Assembly: GCF_013344475.1 (NCBI RefSeq)
Contig: NZ_JABUOU010000001.1
Span: 62,001-126,000 of the forward strand
Length of the DNA: 64,000 nt
Source: Martelella limonii
Lineage (GTDB): Bacteria > Pseudomonadota > Alphaproteobacteria > Rhizobiales > Rhizobiaceae
Direction of reading: 5' to 3'
Below, one piece after another: positions 38,892 through 49,002 of the stretch (position 1 is its first letter; each line of letters begins with the position of its first letter). Both the position numbers and the translations under genes were made by a program. The notes below the pieces were generated by a model. The model was given only the letters and a program-made list of their open reading frames with translations. It ran no database searches and was not told the DNA's origin.

Positions 38892-40003
38892 ATGGAAACC
38901 AAGCTGTTCTTCCTGGCTGCCGGCGGGACCGGCGGTCACGTGTTTCCCGCAGAGGCTCTGGCGCATGAGCTGACGGCCCGCGGCCACAGGGTGCATCTCG
39001 TCACCGACAGCCGTGCGGAGCGTTTTGCCGGGACCTTTCCCGCCGAGAAGATCCATGTCGTGCCCTCGGCAACCATCGGGTCGAAGAACCCGATCGCCGT
39101 CATCCGCGCCGGTCTGACGCTGTTCAGGGGATCGCGCATTGCCCGGTCGCTGTTTGCCGAGCACCGGCCCGCCGCCGTCATCGGCTTTGGCGGCTATCCG
39201 ACGGTGCCCCCGCTCTATGCGGCCGCCAGCGCCGGTATTCCGACCATGCTGCACGAGCAGAACGCGGTGATGGGCCGGGCCAACAAGATGCTCGCGCCGC
39301 GCGTCAACGCGATTGCGGGCGGGTTTCTGACCCGCGAGGGCGAAGCGCTCGGCGCCAAGATTTTCGAGACCGGCAATCCGGTGCGTCCCGCCGTGCTGCA
39401 GGCGGCAGGCATTGCCTATCCCCAACGCAAGGTTGGCGAGGCCTTCAACCTGCTGGTCTTCGGCGGAAGCCAGGGCGCGCATTTCTTCGCGGACGCCGTG
39501 CCGGATGCGCTGGCGGCACTTCCGGACGAGCTTCGCAGCTGCGTCCGCGTTACCCAGCAGGCACGTCCCGAAGATGTCGATGCGGTTACGGCACGGTTTG
39601 CGGATCTCGGCGTTCCGGCGGAGATATCGCCCTTTTTCGGCGACATGGCCGAGCGGATCGCCGCCGCCCACCTCGTCGTCTGCCGCTCCGGTGCGTCCAC
39701 CGTCTCCGAGCTTTCGGCAATCGGGCGACCCGCGATCTATGTGCCTTATCCCCACGCGCTCGACCACGATCAGGCGGCGAATGCCGCGCTGGTTTCGGCC
39801 AATGGCGGCGCTGAAGTGGTGCGTCAGGCGGAACTGACCACGGAACGCTTCAGCCGGGCGCTTGCAAACGCTATTCGAGAACCCCTAAAGCTGGCAGAAG
39901 CCGCCCGGGCGGCGCGTGAAGCCGGCAAGCCCTTCGCAACGCAGAAACTCGCCGATATGGCCGAGGCGCTGGCGTCGGGACAGAAGATTGAAGGAATTGA
40001 CTG

Positions 40004-40004
<1 letters not shown>
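38892..40004 (+). CDS. murG: UDP-N-acetylglucosamine--lipid I N-acetylglucosaminyltransferase
   Basis: Converts lipid I to lipid II at the inner face of the membrane. The 370-residue GT28 protein shows the [10 protein letters not shown] donor loop at the start, [21 protein letters not shown] and [24 protein letters not shown]. Its stop overlaps the murC start. Confidence 0.97.
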
Positions 40005-41404
<1,400 letters not shown>

Positions 41405-41499
41405 CTCGAGGCTGGTATTGAAGGCCTTGAAAGCTGGAGTTCCCGGAGAACGGGCTTTCTACCGCATGGCTCTGGCACTCGGCTCGCGCCATCTTCTGA

Positions 41500-41530
41500 G
41501 TCATCCTCGTGCTTGACACGAGGATCCAGG
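41500..41530 (+). repeat. 31-bp palindromic repeat, copy A1
   Basis: Begins GTCATCCTCG and ends GAGGATCCAGG; the core is a dyad (CCTCGTG...CACGAGG). A second unit in opposite orientation lies 17 bases away. The family consensus starts RTCATCCTCGGGCTTGA and ends CCCGAGGATCCAGG. Confidence 0.85.
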
Positions 41531-41547
41531 CGGCGTTCTCCGTGTGG

Positions 41548-41578
41548 CCTGGATGCTCGGGTCAAGCCCAAGCATGAC
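41548..41578 (-). repeat. 31-bp palindromic repeat, copy A2 (inverted)
   Basis: Reads on the minus strand GTCATGCTTG to CCGAGCATCCAGG, the same unit as A1 with several substitutions. With A1 it makes a composite inverted element. Confidence 0.82.
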
Positions 41579-41698
41579 CCGTGTTGTAAGGGTGGAGCAA
41601 ATCGCTGCCGCAGCGTGATGATTGAGGCCACGAAAGGCCTTGAGAAACCGGCAAAACCACGCTTTCCGGGTCATATGAAACACGCCGTCATCACGCCC

Positions 41699-41761
41699 TT
41701 AACCCGTTTCACCGCATCGATTTTTTTGCTGCGGTTAACCAAAGTAAACGCTTCATTAACC
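41699..41761 (+). promoter_or_regulatory. Cluster of TTAACC words, possible CtrA half-sites, upstream of ddl
   Basis: TTAACC occurs at 41699-41704, 41735-41740 and 41756-41761. CtrA boxes in alphaproteobacteria are TTAA-N7-TTAA; here the N7 spacing is not met, so only half-sites are seen. The place, ahead of ddl-ftsQ-ftsA-ftsZ, is where cell-cycle control would be expected. Confidence 0.3.
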
Positions 41762-41822
41762 ATCCTGCTTCAGTAATGGACACACGGCGCTTTCCTTAAA
41801 AAAGCGACAATCCAGGTGTGCT

Positions 41823-41840
41823 TTCCGGCCTTTGCCGGAA
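41823..41840 (+). other. Hairpin directly upstream of ddl
   Basis: TTCCGGC and GCCGGAA pair perfectly around a CTTT loop, ending 15 bases before ATG 41856. It could affect translation of ddl. No T run follows. Confidence 0.45.
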
Positions 41841-41855
41841 TTGATGGGGACGGGT

Positions 41856-42779
41856 ATGGCTGCCTTGCATGTAGCGGTATTGATGGGCGGATTTTCTTCC
41901 GAGAGGCCGGTAAGCCTTGCCTCGGGGAACCCGTGCGCCGATGCGCTGGAGGCTGAAGGTTTCCGTGTCACCCGCGTGGACGTCGCCCGCGATGTCGCAA
42001 GCGTGCTTGCAGAGCTGAAGCCCGATGTGGCGTTCAATGCGCTCCATGGTCCGTTCGGCGAGGACGGCACGATCCAGGGCATTCTCGAATATCTCCAGAT
42101 CCCCTACACCCATTCCGGCGTTCTTGCATCGGCGCTTGCCATGAACAAGGTTCAGGCAAAGCGGGTTGCAGCCGCGGGCGGAATTCCGGTTGCCGAAGAC
42201 CGGCTGATGAACCGGATGGAAATCGGCAACGCCCATCCGATGGAACCGCCCTACGTCGTCAAGCCCGTCAATGAAGGATCGTCCTTCGGGGTCGTGATCG
42301 TCGATGAAGGTCAGGCGTCGCCGCCGCAGTCGATTACCTCTTCCGACTGGCCTTACGGCGACATCGTCATGGTCGAGCGTTTCGTGCGCGGACGCGAATT
42401 TACCTGTGGCGTGGTGGGCGGCGAGCCGCTCTGCGTCACCGAAATCGTGCCCGTCGGCCAGAAATTCTATGATTTCGACGCAAAATACAAACCAGGCGGA
42501 TCAAAACACATCCTGCCGGCAAATCTTAAACCGAATATTTACCAAAAGATTCAATTATTGGCCGCTCAGGCTCATCAGATCATGGGATGCCGCGGCGTCA
42601 GCCGTTCGGATTTCCGGTTTGATGAGGAGAGGGGCGAGGAAGGGCTGATCTGGCTGGAAATCAACACCCAGCCCGGCATGACCCCCACCTCTCTGGTTCC
42701 TGAAATGGCGGCGGAAGCCGGTATGGGCTTTGGTGCCTTTCTCCGTTGGATGGTGGAGGATGCTTCGTGTTTGCGTTGA
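41856..42779 (+). CDS. ddl: D-alanine--D-alanine ligase
   Basis: Joins two D-alanines with ATP for the pentapeptide. The 307-residue ATP-grasp protein has [49 protein letters not shown] and [20 protein letters not shown] 41856 gives the family start; GGGGACGGG precedes it, and in-frame TTG 41832 or ATG 41844 are alternatives. ftsQ begins inside its end. Confidence 0.95.
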   Translation: MAALHVAVLMGGFSSERPVSLASGNPCADALEAEGFRVTRVDVARDVASVLAELKPDVAFNALHGPFGEDGTIQGILEYLQIPYTHSGVLASALAMNKVQAKRVAAAGGIPVAEDRLMNRMEIGNAHPMEPPYVVKPVNEGSSFGVVIVDEGQASPPQSITSSDWPYGDIVMVERFVRGREFTCGVVGGEPLCVTEIVPVGQKFYDFDAKYKPGGSKHILPANLKPNIYQKIQLLAAQAHQIMGCRGVSRSDFRFDEERGEEGLIWLEINTQPGMTPTSLVPEMAAEAGMGFGAFLRWMVEDASCLR

Positions 42780-43693
42780 AGGCTAGAAAGGACGAGATCG
42801 GCGAGACCAGCCGCGGGGCTGCAGGCAGCCGCGCGGGCGTGCTGCCGCGTCCCCTCAGGCGCCTGATGCGTGGCACGGCAGGCATCCTGACCGGCCGCAC
42901 GGCGCTTCCGAAGCATACCGGCAGCGCCGCTGCTCTGGTGTTCTTTGCCCTCGTCGGCGCCAATGCGATTGCCGTTTCCGGCAAGGGCGAGCTTGTCCGC
43001 CGCGCGGCGTTCCAGCTTTCCGGCTTTGCCGTCGAGGATATCGAGATTTCTGGCAACAGCGAGACGTCCGAGATCGTGGTTCTCCAGAGCCTCGGCCTTG
43101 AGGGCGCCTATTCGCTGCAGGGCGTCGATATCCAGATGGCACGCGGCCAGCTTCTCAATCTCCCTTGGGTCGCCGATGCGGATATCCGCAAGGTCTATCC
43201 GTCCACGCTCAAGATTTCGCTGAAGGAGCGTGTTCCCTATGCGCTCTGGCAGCAGGAGGACGGCCGTCTTCTGATGGTCGAGCGCGACGGCAATATCATC
43301 GGTCCGCTGAGCGCACCCAAATTCCGCCGTCTGCCTCTGGTACTCGGCCAGGGCGGCAATGTTGCCGCCAAGGATGTCGAGGAACTGATGCAGGAATGGC
43401 CGGAGCTTTCCGAGCGCGTCCGCGCCTTCAAGCGCGTCGACGAGCGCCGCTGGGACCTCTATCTCGACAATGGCATGATCGTGAAGCTGCCCGAACACGG
43501 CAGCGATGCGGCACTTCTGCGCCTGCGCGCGCTTGAGACCGACCGGTCGATCCTGGAGCGCGAAATCGCGGCCGTCGATTTGCGTCTCGATGACCGGGTT
43601 GCGATCCAGCTCACGCCGGATGCCATGGAGCGTCGCACCGAGGCAACGGAAGCGCTCAAGAAGACATTCAAGAACAAGGGGAGGCGTCTGTGA
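42767..43693 (+). CDS. ftsQ: Cell division protein FtsQ
   Basis: Bitopic divisome protein. The 308-residue product has a basic cytosolic N terminus, one membrane segment ([18 protein letters not shown]), a POTRA domain starting near [16 protein letters not shown], and an FtsQ domain with [15 protein letters not shown]. The start is set at GTG 42767, 8 bases after GGAGG; ATG 42746 in the same frame is an alternative. It overlaps ddl by 13 bases and the ftsA start by four. Confidence 0.93.
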   Translation: MFALKARKDEIGETSRGAAGSRAGVLPRPLRRLMRGTAGILTGRTALPKHTGSAAALVFFALVGANAIAVSGKGELVRRAAFQLSGFAVEDIEISGNSETSEIVVLQSLGLEGAYSLQGVDIQMARGQLLNLPWVADADIRKVYPSTLKISLKERVPYALWQQEDGRLLMVERDGNIIGPLSAPKFRRLPLVLGQGGNVAAKDVEELMQEWPELSERVRAFKRVDERRWDLYLDNGMIVKLPEHGSDAALLRLRALETDRSILEREIAAVDLRLDDRVAIQLTPDAMERRTEATEALKKTFKNKGRRL

Positions 43694-45009
43694 CCCTGTT
43701 CCGCTCGTCCGGCTTCAATCGCGCCAAGCCTCTCTCGGCCAAGAAGACGCATATCGTCAGCGTGCTCGACGTCGGTTCGTCCAAGGTGGTCTGCATGATC
43801 GCGCGGCTGACCCCGCGTGAGGAAAGCCAGATCCTGCCGGGCCGCACCCACAATATCGAGATCATCGGCATCGGCCATCAGCGCTCGCAGGGCATCAAAA
43901 GCGGCGTGATCGTCAATCTCGATGCTGCCGAACATGTGATCCGGCTTGCGGTGGACGCAGCCGAAAGCATGGCCGGCATCACCATCGACAGCCTGATCGT
44001 CAATGTTTCGGCCGGTCGCCTTCATAGCGATACCTACACCGCGGCCATCGATCTTGGCGGGCAGGACGTGGACTCCTCCGATCTACGCCGCGTTCTGTCC
44101 GCCGTCTCCCGCCGTTCGATCAACGAGGAACGGCAGGTGCTGCATTCGCTGCCCGCCGGCTTCACGCTCGATGGCGAACGCGGCATCCGCGATCCGCTCG
44201 GCATGTACGGCGAGACGCTCGGCGTCGACCTGCATGTGGTGACGGCCGAACGGCTGGCGCTGCGCAATCTCGAGCTTTGCGTCAACCGCGCCCATCTTTC
44301 GGTGGAGCGGATGGTCGCAACCCCTTATGCGAGCGGCCTTGCGGCACTCGTTGACGATGAGGTCGAACTCGGCTGCGCGGCGATCGACATGGGCGCCGGA
44401 ACGACCACGATCTCGGTTTTCTCCGAAGGCCGGCTGGTGCACACCGATGCGATCAGCCTCGGCGGCCACCACGTGACGACCGATCTTGCCCGCGGTCTTT
44501 CGACCCGGATGGAAGATGCCGAGCGGCTGAAATGCGTGCACGGCTCGACCATTACCTCGACGGCGGATGAGCGCGAGATGATCGCTGTTCCCTCGATCGG
44601 CGAGGATGATCACGACCAGCCCCGGCAGGTCTCCAAGGCGCTGCTGTCCAAGATCGTCAGGGCGCGGATCGAGGAAACGCTGGAACTGATCCGCGACCGG
44701 ATCCAGCTTTCGGGCTTTTCGGCAGTGGTCGGAAAGCGGGTGGTGCTGACGGGTGGCGCAAGCCAGCTGATCGGTCTTAGCGAATTGTCGCGGCGGATCT
44801 TGAGCAGGAATGTCCGCATCGGTCGTCCGATGGGCGTTTCCGGTCTGCCGCTTCCGGCCAAGGGCCCGTCGTTTTCGACGGCCGCAGGCCTTCTGATCTA
44901 TCCGCAGCTTGCGGAGAGCGAAACCTATGGCAGCGAGCAGCGGGGCTTTCTGTCGTCAGGCGGCGGACGCCTAGCGCGCGTCGGCCAGTGGTTCAGGGAA
45001 AGTTTTTAA
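43690..45009 (+). CDS. ftsA: Cell division protein FtsA
   Basis: Actin-like protein that ties FtsZ filaments to the membrane. The 439-residue protein has the phosphate-1 loop VLDVGSSKVVCM, AIDMGAGTTTISVFSEG (phosphate 2), VVLTGGASQLIG (adenosine motif), and a C-terminal amphipathic helix (RVGQWFRESF) for membrane binding. It starts at GTG 43690, overlapping ftsQ. A weak hairpin (45024-45046, TGGCCG/CGGCCA) lies before ftsZ. Confidence 0.96.
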   Translation: MTLFRSSGFNRAKPLSAKKTHIVSVLDVGSSKVVCMIARLTPREESQILPGRTHNIEIIGIGHQRSQGIKSGVIVNLDAAEHVIRLAVDAAESMAGITIDSLIVNVSAGRLHSDTYTAAIDLGGQDVDSSDLRRVLSAVSRRSINEERQVLHSLPAGFTLDGERGIRDPLGMYGETLGVDLHVVTAERLALRNLELCVNRAHLSVERMVATPYASGLAALVDDEVELGCAAIDMGAGTTTISVFSEGRLVHTDAISLGGHHVTTDLARGLSTRMEDAERLKCVHGSTITSTADEREMIAVPSIGEDDHDQPRQVSKALLSKIVRARIEETLELIRDRIQLSGFSAVVGKRVVLTGGASQLIGLSELSRRILSRNVRIGRPMGVSGLPLPAKGPSFSTAAGLLIYPQLAESETYGSEQRGFLSSGGGRLARVGQWFRESF

Positions 45010-45067
45010 CGAACACGAGAGATTGGCCGGCTAGGCGGTACGGCCATAGCGAGAAGGAACGGAACTC

Positions 45068-46666
45068 ATGACTATCACGCTGCAAAAGCCAGATATCACG
45101 GAACTGAAGCCGCGTATCACCGTATTCGGTGTTGGCGGTGGTGGCGGCAATGCCGTCAACAACATGATCACCGCAGGCCTCCAGGGCGTCGATTTCGTCG
45201 TCGCCAACACGGATGCCCAGGCGCTGACCATGACCAAGGCCGAACGCGTCATCCAGCTCGGCGTCGGCGTCACCGAAGGTCTCGGCGCAGGCTCGCAGCC
45301 TGAAGTCGGCCGTGCGGCTGCCGAAGAGTGCATCGATGAGATCATCGATCATCTCAACAACACCCATATGTGCTTCGTCACCGCCGGCATGGGCGGCGGA
45401 ACCGGCACGGGTGCCGCTCCGATCGTGGCCCAGGCCGCCCGCAACAAGGGCATCCTGACCGTCGGCGTCGTCACCAAGCCGTTCCAGTTCGAAGGCCAGC
45501 GCCGCATGCGTCTTGCCGATGCGGGCATTGAGGAGCTGCAGAAGTCCGTCGATACGCTGATCGTCATTCCGAACCAGAACCTGTTCCGGATCGCCAATGA
45601 CAAGACCACCTTCGCCGACGCCTTCGCGATGGCCGACCAGGTGCTCTATTCCGGCGTTGCCTGCATCACTGACCTGATGGTCAAGGAAGGCCTGATCAAT
45701 CTCGACTTCGCCGACGTCCGTTCGGTGATGCGCGAGATGGGCCGCGCCATGATGGGCACGGGCGAGGCATCCGGCGAAGGCCGCGCAATGCAGGCCGCAG
45801 AAGCCGCGATCGCCAACCCGCTGCTGGACGAAACCTCGATGCGCGGGGCTCAAGGGTTGCTGATCTCGATCACCGGTGGCCGTGACCTCACGCTCTTCGA
45901 AGTCGACGAAGCTGCGACCCGTATCCGCGAAGAAGTCGATCCGGACGCCAACATTATACTCGGCGCTACGTTCGACGAGGAACTGGAAGGCATCATCCGC
46001 GTCTCCGTCGTTGCGACCGGTATCGATCGTTCCGTCAACCATGGCGACCACATGCCGGAGCCGCGCCGCGAGACGCGCCCGCCGGAAATCCGCTCCACGC
46101 CGACCCAGCAGAGCCAGCCGGCTCAGCCGGCAGCCCCGCAGCCGCGTCAGGACCCGATCGCCGAAACGATCCGTTCCGCCGAAGCTGAAATGGAGCGTGA
46201 ACTGCAGATGGCGATGAGCCATGTTCCGCAGCAGCCGAAGGTACAGCCGCGCGCCGAAGCGCCGCAGATGCAGCCGAAGAGCCAGATCTTCTCCGCTCAG
46301 GCACCGCGTCAGCCCGCACCGCAGGCCGCTCCCCAACAGCCGCGCCCGCAGATGGCCGAACCGCGCCGCATGCCGGAAGTCTCCGACTTCCCGCCGGTGG
46401 TCCAGTCGGACATGAGCGCAAGCCGTCGCCAGGAGCATGAAGAGCGCGGTCCGAAGGGCCTGTTCAAGCGCCTGTCGAACACGCTCGGCCGTGGCGACGA
46501 AAGCTTCGAAGGCCACCACGAGGAGCCGGTGGCTCGTCGCGAACCGGCCCCGCAGGCTCAGCCGCAGCAGAACCCCTACGCGCCGCGCCGTGCAGAAGCA
46601 CAGCCTGCCCGTCAGGATGACGATCAGTTCGATATCCCCGCCTTCCTGCGTCGCCAGGCGAACTGA
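45068..46666 (+). CDS. ftsZ: Cell division protein FtsZ
   Basis: Tubulin-like GTPase forming the Z ring. The 532-residue protein has [13 protein letters not shown], the signature [10 protein letters not shown], and [11 protein letters not shown]. The GTPase core ends near residue 320; a long Pro/Gln/Arg-rich linker (about 330-515) follows, and the terminal binding peptide [14 protein letters not shown] is intact. Such a long linker is normal in rhizobia. AAGGAACGG precedes the ATG. It is followed by a strong terminator, ending the main dcw transcript. Confidence 0.98.
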   Translation: MTITLQKPDITELKPRITVFGVGGGGGNAVNNMITAGLQGVDFVVANTDAQALTMTKAERVIQLGVGVTEGLGAGSQPEVGRAAAEECIDEIIDHLNNTHMCFVTAGMGGGTGTGAAPIVAQAARNKGILTVGVVTKPFQFEGQRRMRLADAGIEELQKSVDTLIVIPNQNLFRIANDKTTFADAFAMADQVLYSGVACITDLMVKEGLINLDFADVRSVMREMGRAMMGTGEASGEGRAMQAAEAAIANPLLDETSMRGAQGLLISITGGRDLTLFEVDEAATRIREEVDPDANIILGATFDEELEGIIRVSVVATGIDRSVNHGDHMPEPRRETRPPEIRSTPTQQSQPAQPAAPQPRQDPIAETIRSAEAEMERELQMAMSHVPQQPKVQPRAEAPQMQPKSQIFSAQAPRQPAPQAAPQQPRPQMAEPRRMPEVSDFPPVVQSDMSASRRQEHEERGPKGLFKRLSNTLGRGDESFEGHHEEPVARREPAPQAQPQQNPYAPRRAEAQPARQDDDQFDIPAFLRRQAN

Positions 46667-46737
46667 GATACCGATCGATCCCCTTGTTCGTTAGGGGATC
46701 GGTAACCGTCCCTTTGAAAACCTTCTCGCAGATCACG

Positions 46738-46765
46738 CCCGGCCGCTCCAGCGGCCGGGTTTTTT
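46738..46765 (+). terminator. Terminator after ftsZ
   Basis: CCCGGCCGC (46738-46746) pairs with GCGGCCGGG (46751-46759) and six Ts follow. Another 9-bp hairpin (CGATCCCCT/AGGGGATCG, 46676-46701) lies between it and the ftsZ stop and lacks a T run. Confidence 0.93.
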
Positions 46766-46953
46766 CGTGTTTCGTAACATATCGAAAGAAACAGTGATTT
46801 GGCTTCCGGCGGTGCCATGCGTAATTACAAGGCAAGCAATGGACTCACCTGTGAAGCCGTCAGCGCGCGTTATTTTGAAGCGCAGCGCAACCCAAGCGTG
46901 GGTATCGGCATTGAAAGTGCAGGGGTCGGAATTCAGTGATTAGGGACATCGAC

Positions 46954-47892
46954 ATGTCGACAGGTATTTACGGGTTGCAGACGACCATTTCGAACTCCGT
47001 CAGGATTTCGGGGATCGGCGTGCATTCGGGCAAGCCGGCGACGATCGTGCTGCAGCCGGGCGAAGCCGATCAGGGCATCCTGTTCGAGCGCTACGAAAAC
47101 GGCAAGCGGATCAGCAGCTACAAGGCCGTTGCCGACAATGTCGGTCCCACCGCGCTCTGCACCGTTCTCGGCTCGGAGCCTGGCGAATGGATTGCGACCA
47201 TCGAGCATCTGATGGCGGCCATCTATGCGCTTGGCATCGACAATCTCGTGATCGCCGTCGATGGCGCCGAAATGCCGATCCTTGACGGCAGCTCCCGCGT
47301 CTTCGTGGAAGCCCTGGAAGAAGCCGGCATCATGAAGCTCGCCGAAAAGCGCAGCTATGTGAAGGTCGCCAAGACCGTGCGCGTTGAAAACGGCGCAGGC
47401 TGGGCCGAGTTTTCGCCCTATGACGGCATGCGCTTCGAAGTCGAGATCGATTTCGATACGCCGGTGATCGGCCGCCAGAAATGGGCCGGCGACATGAGCG
47501 CGGAGACATTCCGCCGCGAACTCTCCGGTGCCCGCACGTTCGGCTTCATGCGCGATGTCGAACCGATGTGGGCGCGCGGTTTCGCGCTTGGCTCGTCGCT
47601 CGAGAACTCGGTCGTGATTGCCGATGATGATCGCATCATCAATGCCGAGGGTCTGCGCTACGAGCATGAGTTCGTGCGCCACAAGACGCTCGACGCCGTT
47701 GGCGATCTGGCGATGATGGGCATGCGGTTTGCGGGTTGCTTCCGCTCCTATCGCGGTGGCCATGCGTTGAACGCCGCTGCCGTGCGCAAATTGTTTGCAA
47801 CCCCTGGCGCTGCCGTCATCGTGTCGCCGCGCGGTGCGCTGCCGTTCCGGCTGCGTCAGGAAGATGTGGTCGCGGCCGGCCCGGTATCCTGA
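46954..47892 (+). CDS. lpxC: UDP-3-O-acyl-N-acetylglucosamine deacetylase
   Basis: Committed zinc-dependent step of lipid A synthesis. The 312-residue protein carries the metal and catalytic motifs EHLMAA (His), HKTLDAVGDL (His and Asp) and RGGHALNA (His), and the start GLQTTISNSVRISGIGVHSG. ATG 46954 follows AGGGAC; GTG 46936 is an alternative. Its own terminator follows, so it is transcribed apart from ftsZ. Confidence 0.96.
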   Translation: MSTGIYGLQTTISNSVRISGIGVHSGKPATIVLQPGEADQGILFERYENGKRISSYKAVADNVGPTALCTVLGSEPGEWIATIEHLMAAIYALGIDNLVIAVDGAEMPILDGSSRVFVEALEEAGIMKLAEKRSYVKVAKTVRVENGAGWAEFSPYDGMRFEVEIDFDTPVIGRQKWAGDMSAETFRRELSGARTFGFMRDVEPMWARGFALGSSLENSVVIADDDRIINAEGLRYEHEFVRHKTLDAVGDLAMMGMRFAGCFRSYRGGHALNAAAVRKLFATPGAAVIVSPRGALPFRLRQEDVVAAGPVS

Positions 47893-47915
47893 TTGCGTCG
47901 ATCGGCTGAGTTTCC

Positions 47916-47958
47916 AGACGGGCTGTTTGCAGGGATGCGGCAGCCCGTCTTTTGTTTT
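47916..47958 (+). terminator. Terminator after lpxC
   Basis: AGACGGGCTG (47916-47925) pairs perfectly with CAGCCCGTCT (47941-47950) and TTTGTTTT follows, 24 bases after the stop. Confidence 0.92.
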
Positions 47959-48112
47959 CAAGGTCTTAAGCCTGCCGGGGAGGTGACCTGACAAATCGCC
48001 AACAATTTGCAGCTTTTTCGTGCGGGTGAGATTGCTCTTGTCGGCGGGATATGCGTAAAACGTCGGTTGAAACAGAACTGCGTCCAAGGGACGCCCAACT
48101 GGGGCATAGGCA

Positions 48113-48973
48113 ATGATGGATAGTCTTAACCGGAAGACACGAGGCTCGTTTCGCGCAATCGCGCTTCCGGCGGCCATAATTGTCGGAGCAGGTATCGTTC
48201 TTGGTGGTTGCTCCAGGGAAAAGGACGTCGACATCACGACGCTGCAGTATGAGGCGGACCCGCCGCAGCAGCTTTATGATGAGGCTCTGGCCAATATCAA
48301 TGCCGGCAAGGTTGGCGAGGCGCTGCGCAAGTTCCAGTCGATCCAGGATCAGAATCCCCTGTCAGACTATGCCCGCCGCGCGCTTTTGATGCAGACCTAC
48401 ATGCAGTATAGAACGGGCAAGTACGAAGCGGCGGTCAAGTCCGGCACGCGCTATGTCCAGCTCTATCCGAACTCCAAGGACGCTGCCTATGCGCAGTATC
48501 TCGTCGGCCTTGCCTACTCCAAGGAAATCGTCGACGTGACGCAGGACCAGACGGCTGCCGAGGAAACGATCGTGCAGATGCAGAAGGTCATCGATAACTA
48601 TCCGGATTCCGATTACGCCGGCGATGCCCGCGCCAAGATCCGCTATGCCCGCGACCAGCTCGCCGGCAAGAACATGCAGGTCGGCCGCTACTATCTCGAG
48701 CGCAAGGACTATGTCGCGGCGATTTCGCGCTTCAATGTGGTCGTCAACCAGTATTCGGACACCAACCAGATCGAAGAGGCGCTGGAACGCCTGGTCGAAG
48801 CCTATTATGCGATGGGCGTGGTTTCCGAAGCGCAGAACGCAGCCTGGGTTCTGGGTCATAACTACCCTGACAGCCCGTGGTATCAGCGCGCTTACAAGCT
48901 TCTGAACTCCAAGGGGCTTCAACCGCAATCCAACGGACGCGGCTCCGCCGTTTCGGACGCCACGCCCAGCTAA
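48113..48973 (+). CDS. bamD: Outer membrane protein assembly factor BamD
   Basis: Lipoprotein of the BAM machine that inserts outer-membrane barrels. The 286-residue protein has a lipobox (VLGGC, Cys near 33) after a hydrophobic segment, then TPR-like repeats (YDEALANINAGKVGEALRKFQ, YRTGKYEAAVKSGTRYVQLYP and so on), giving the BamD/ComL fold. Start ATG 48113 (tandem ATG). It lies 29 bases before recN, the usual order bamD-recN-ligA. Confidence 0.95.
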   Translation: MMDSLNRKTRGSFRAIALPAAIIVGAGIVLGGCSREKDVDITTLQYEADPPQQLYDEALANINAGKVGEALRKFQSIQDQNPLSDYARRALLMQTYMQYRTGKYEAAVKSGTRYVQLYPNSKDAAYAQYLVGLAYSKEIVDVTQDQTAAEETIVQMQKVIDNYPDSDYAGDARAKIRYARDQLAGKNMQVGRYYLERKDYVAAISRFNVVVNQYSDTNQIEEALERLVEAYYAMGVVSEAQNAAWVLGHNYPDSPWYQRAYKLLNSKGLQPQSNGRGSAVSDATPS

Positions 48974-49002
48974 ACCGGCTTCTTCGCCAAGGCGCGAATA
49001 CC

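Larger units (their letters stand above)
41405..41855 (+). other. Gap where murB is expected, 451 bp
   Basis: No gene. In the six frames I see no FAD-binding or MurB motif. It holds an inverted pair of 31-bp palindromic repeats, a cluster of TTAACC words upstream of ddl, a T-rich run (41721-41727) and a perfect hairpin just before ddl. Confidence 0.8.

Noticed and set aside
41500-41578. Repeat pair in the murB gap as an insertion sequence's ends
   Set aside because: Only 17 bases lie between the units, no transposase frame exists, and there is no target duplication visible.
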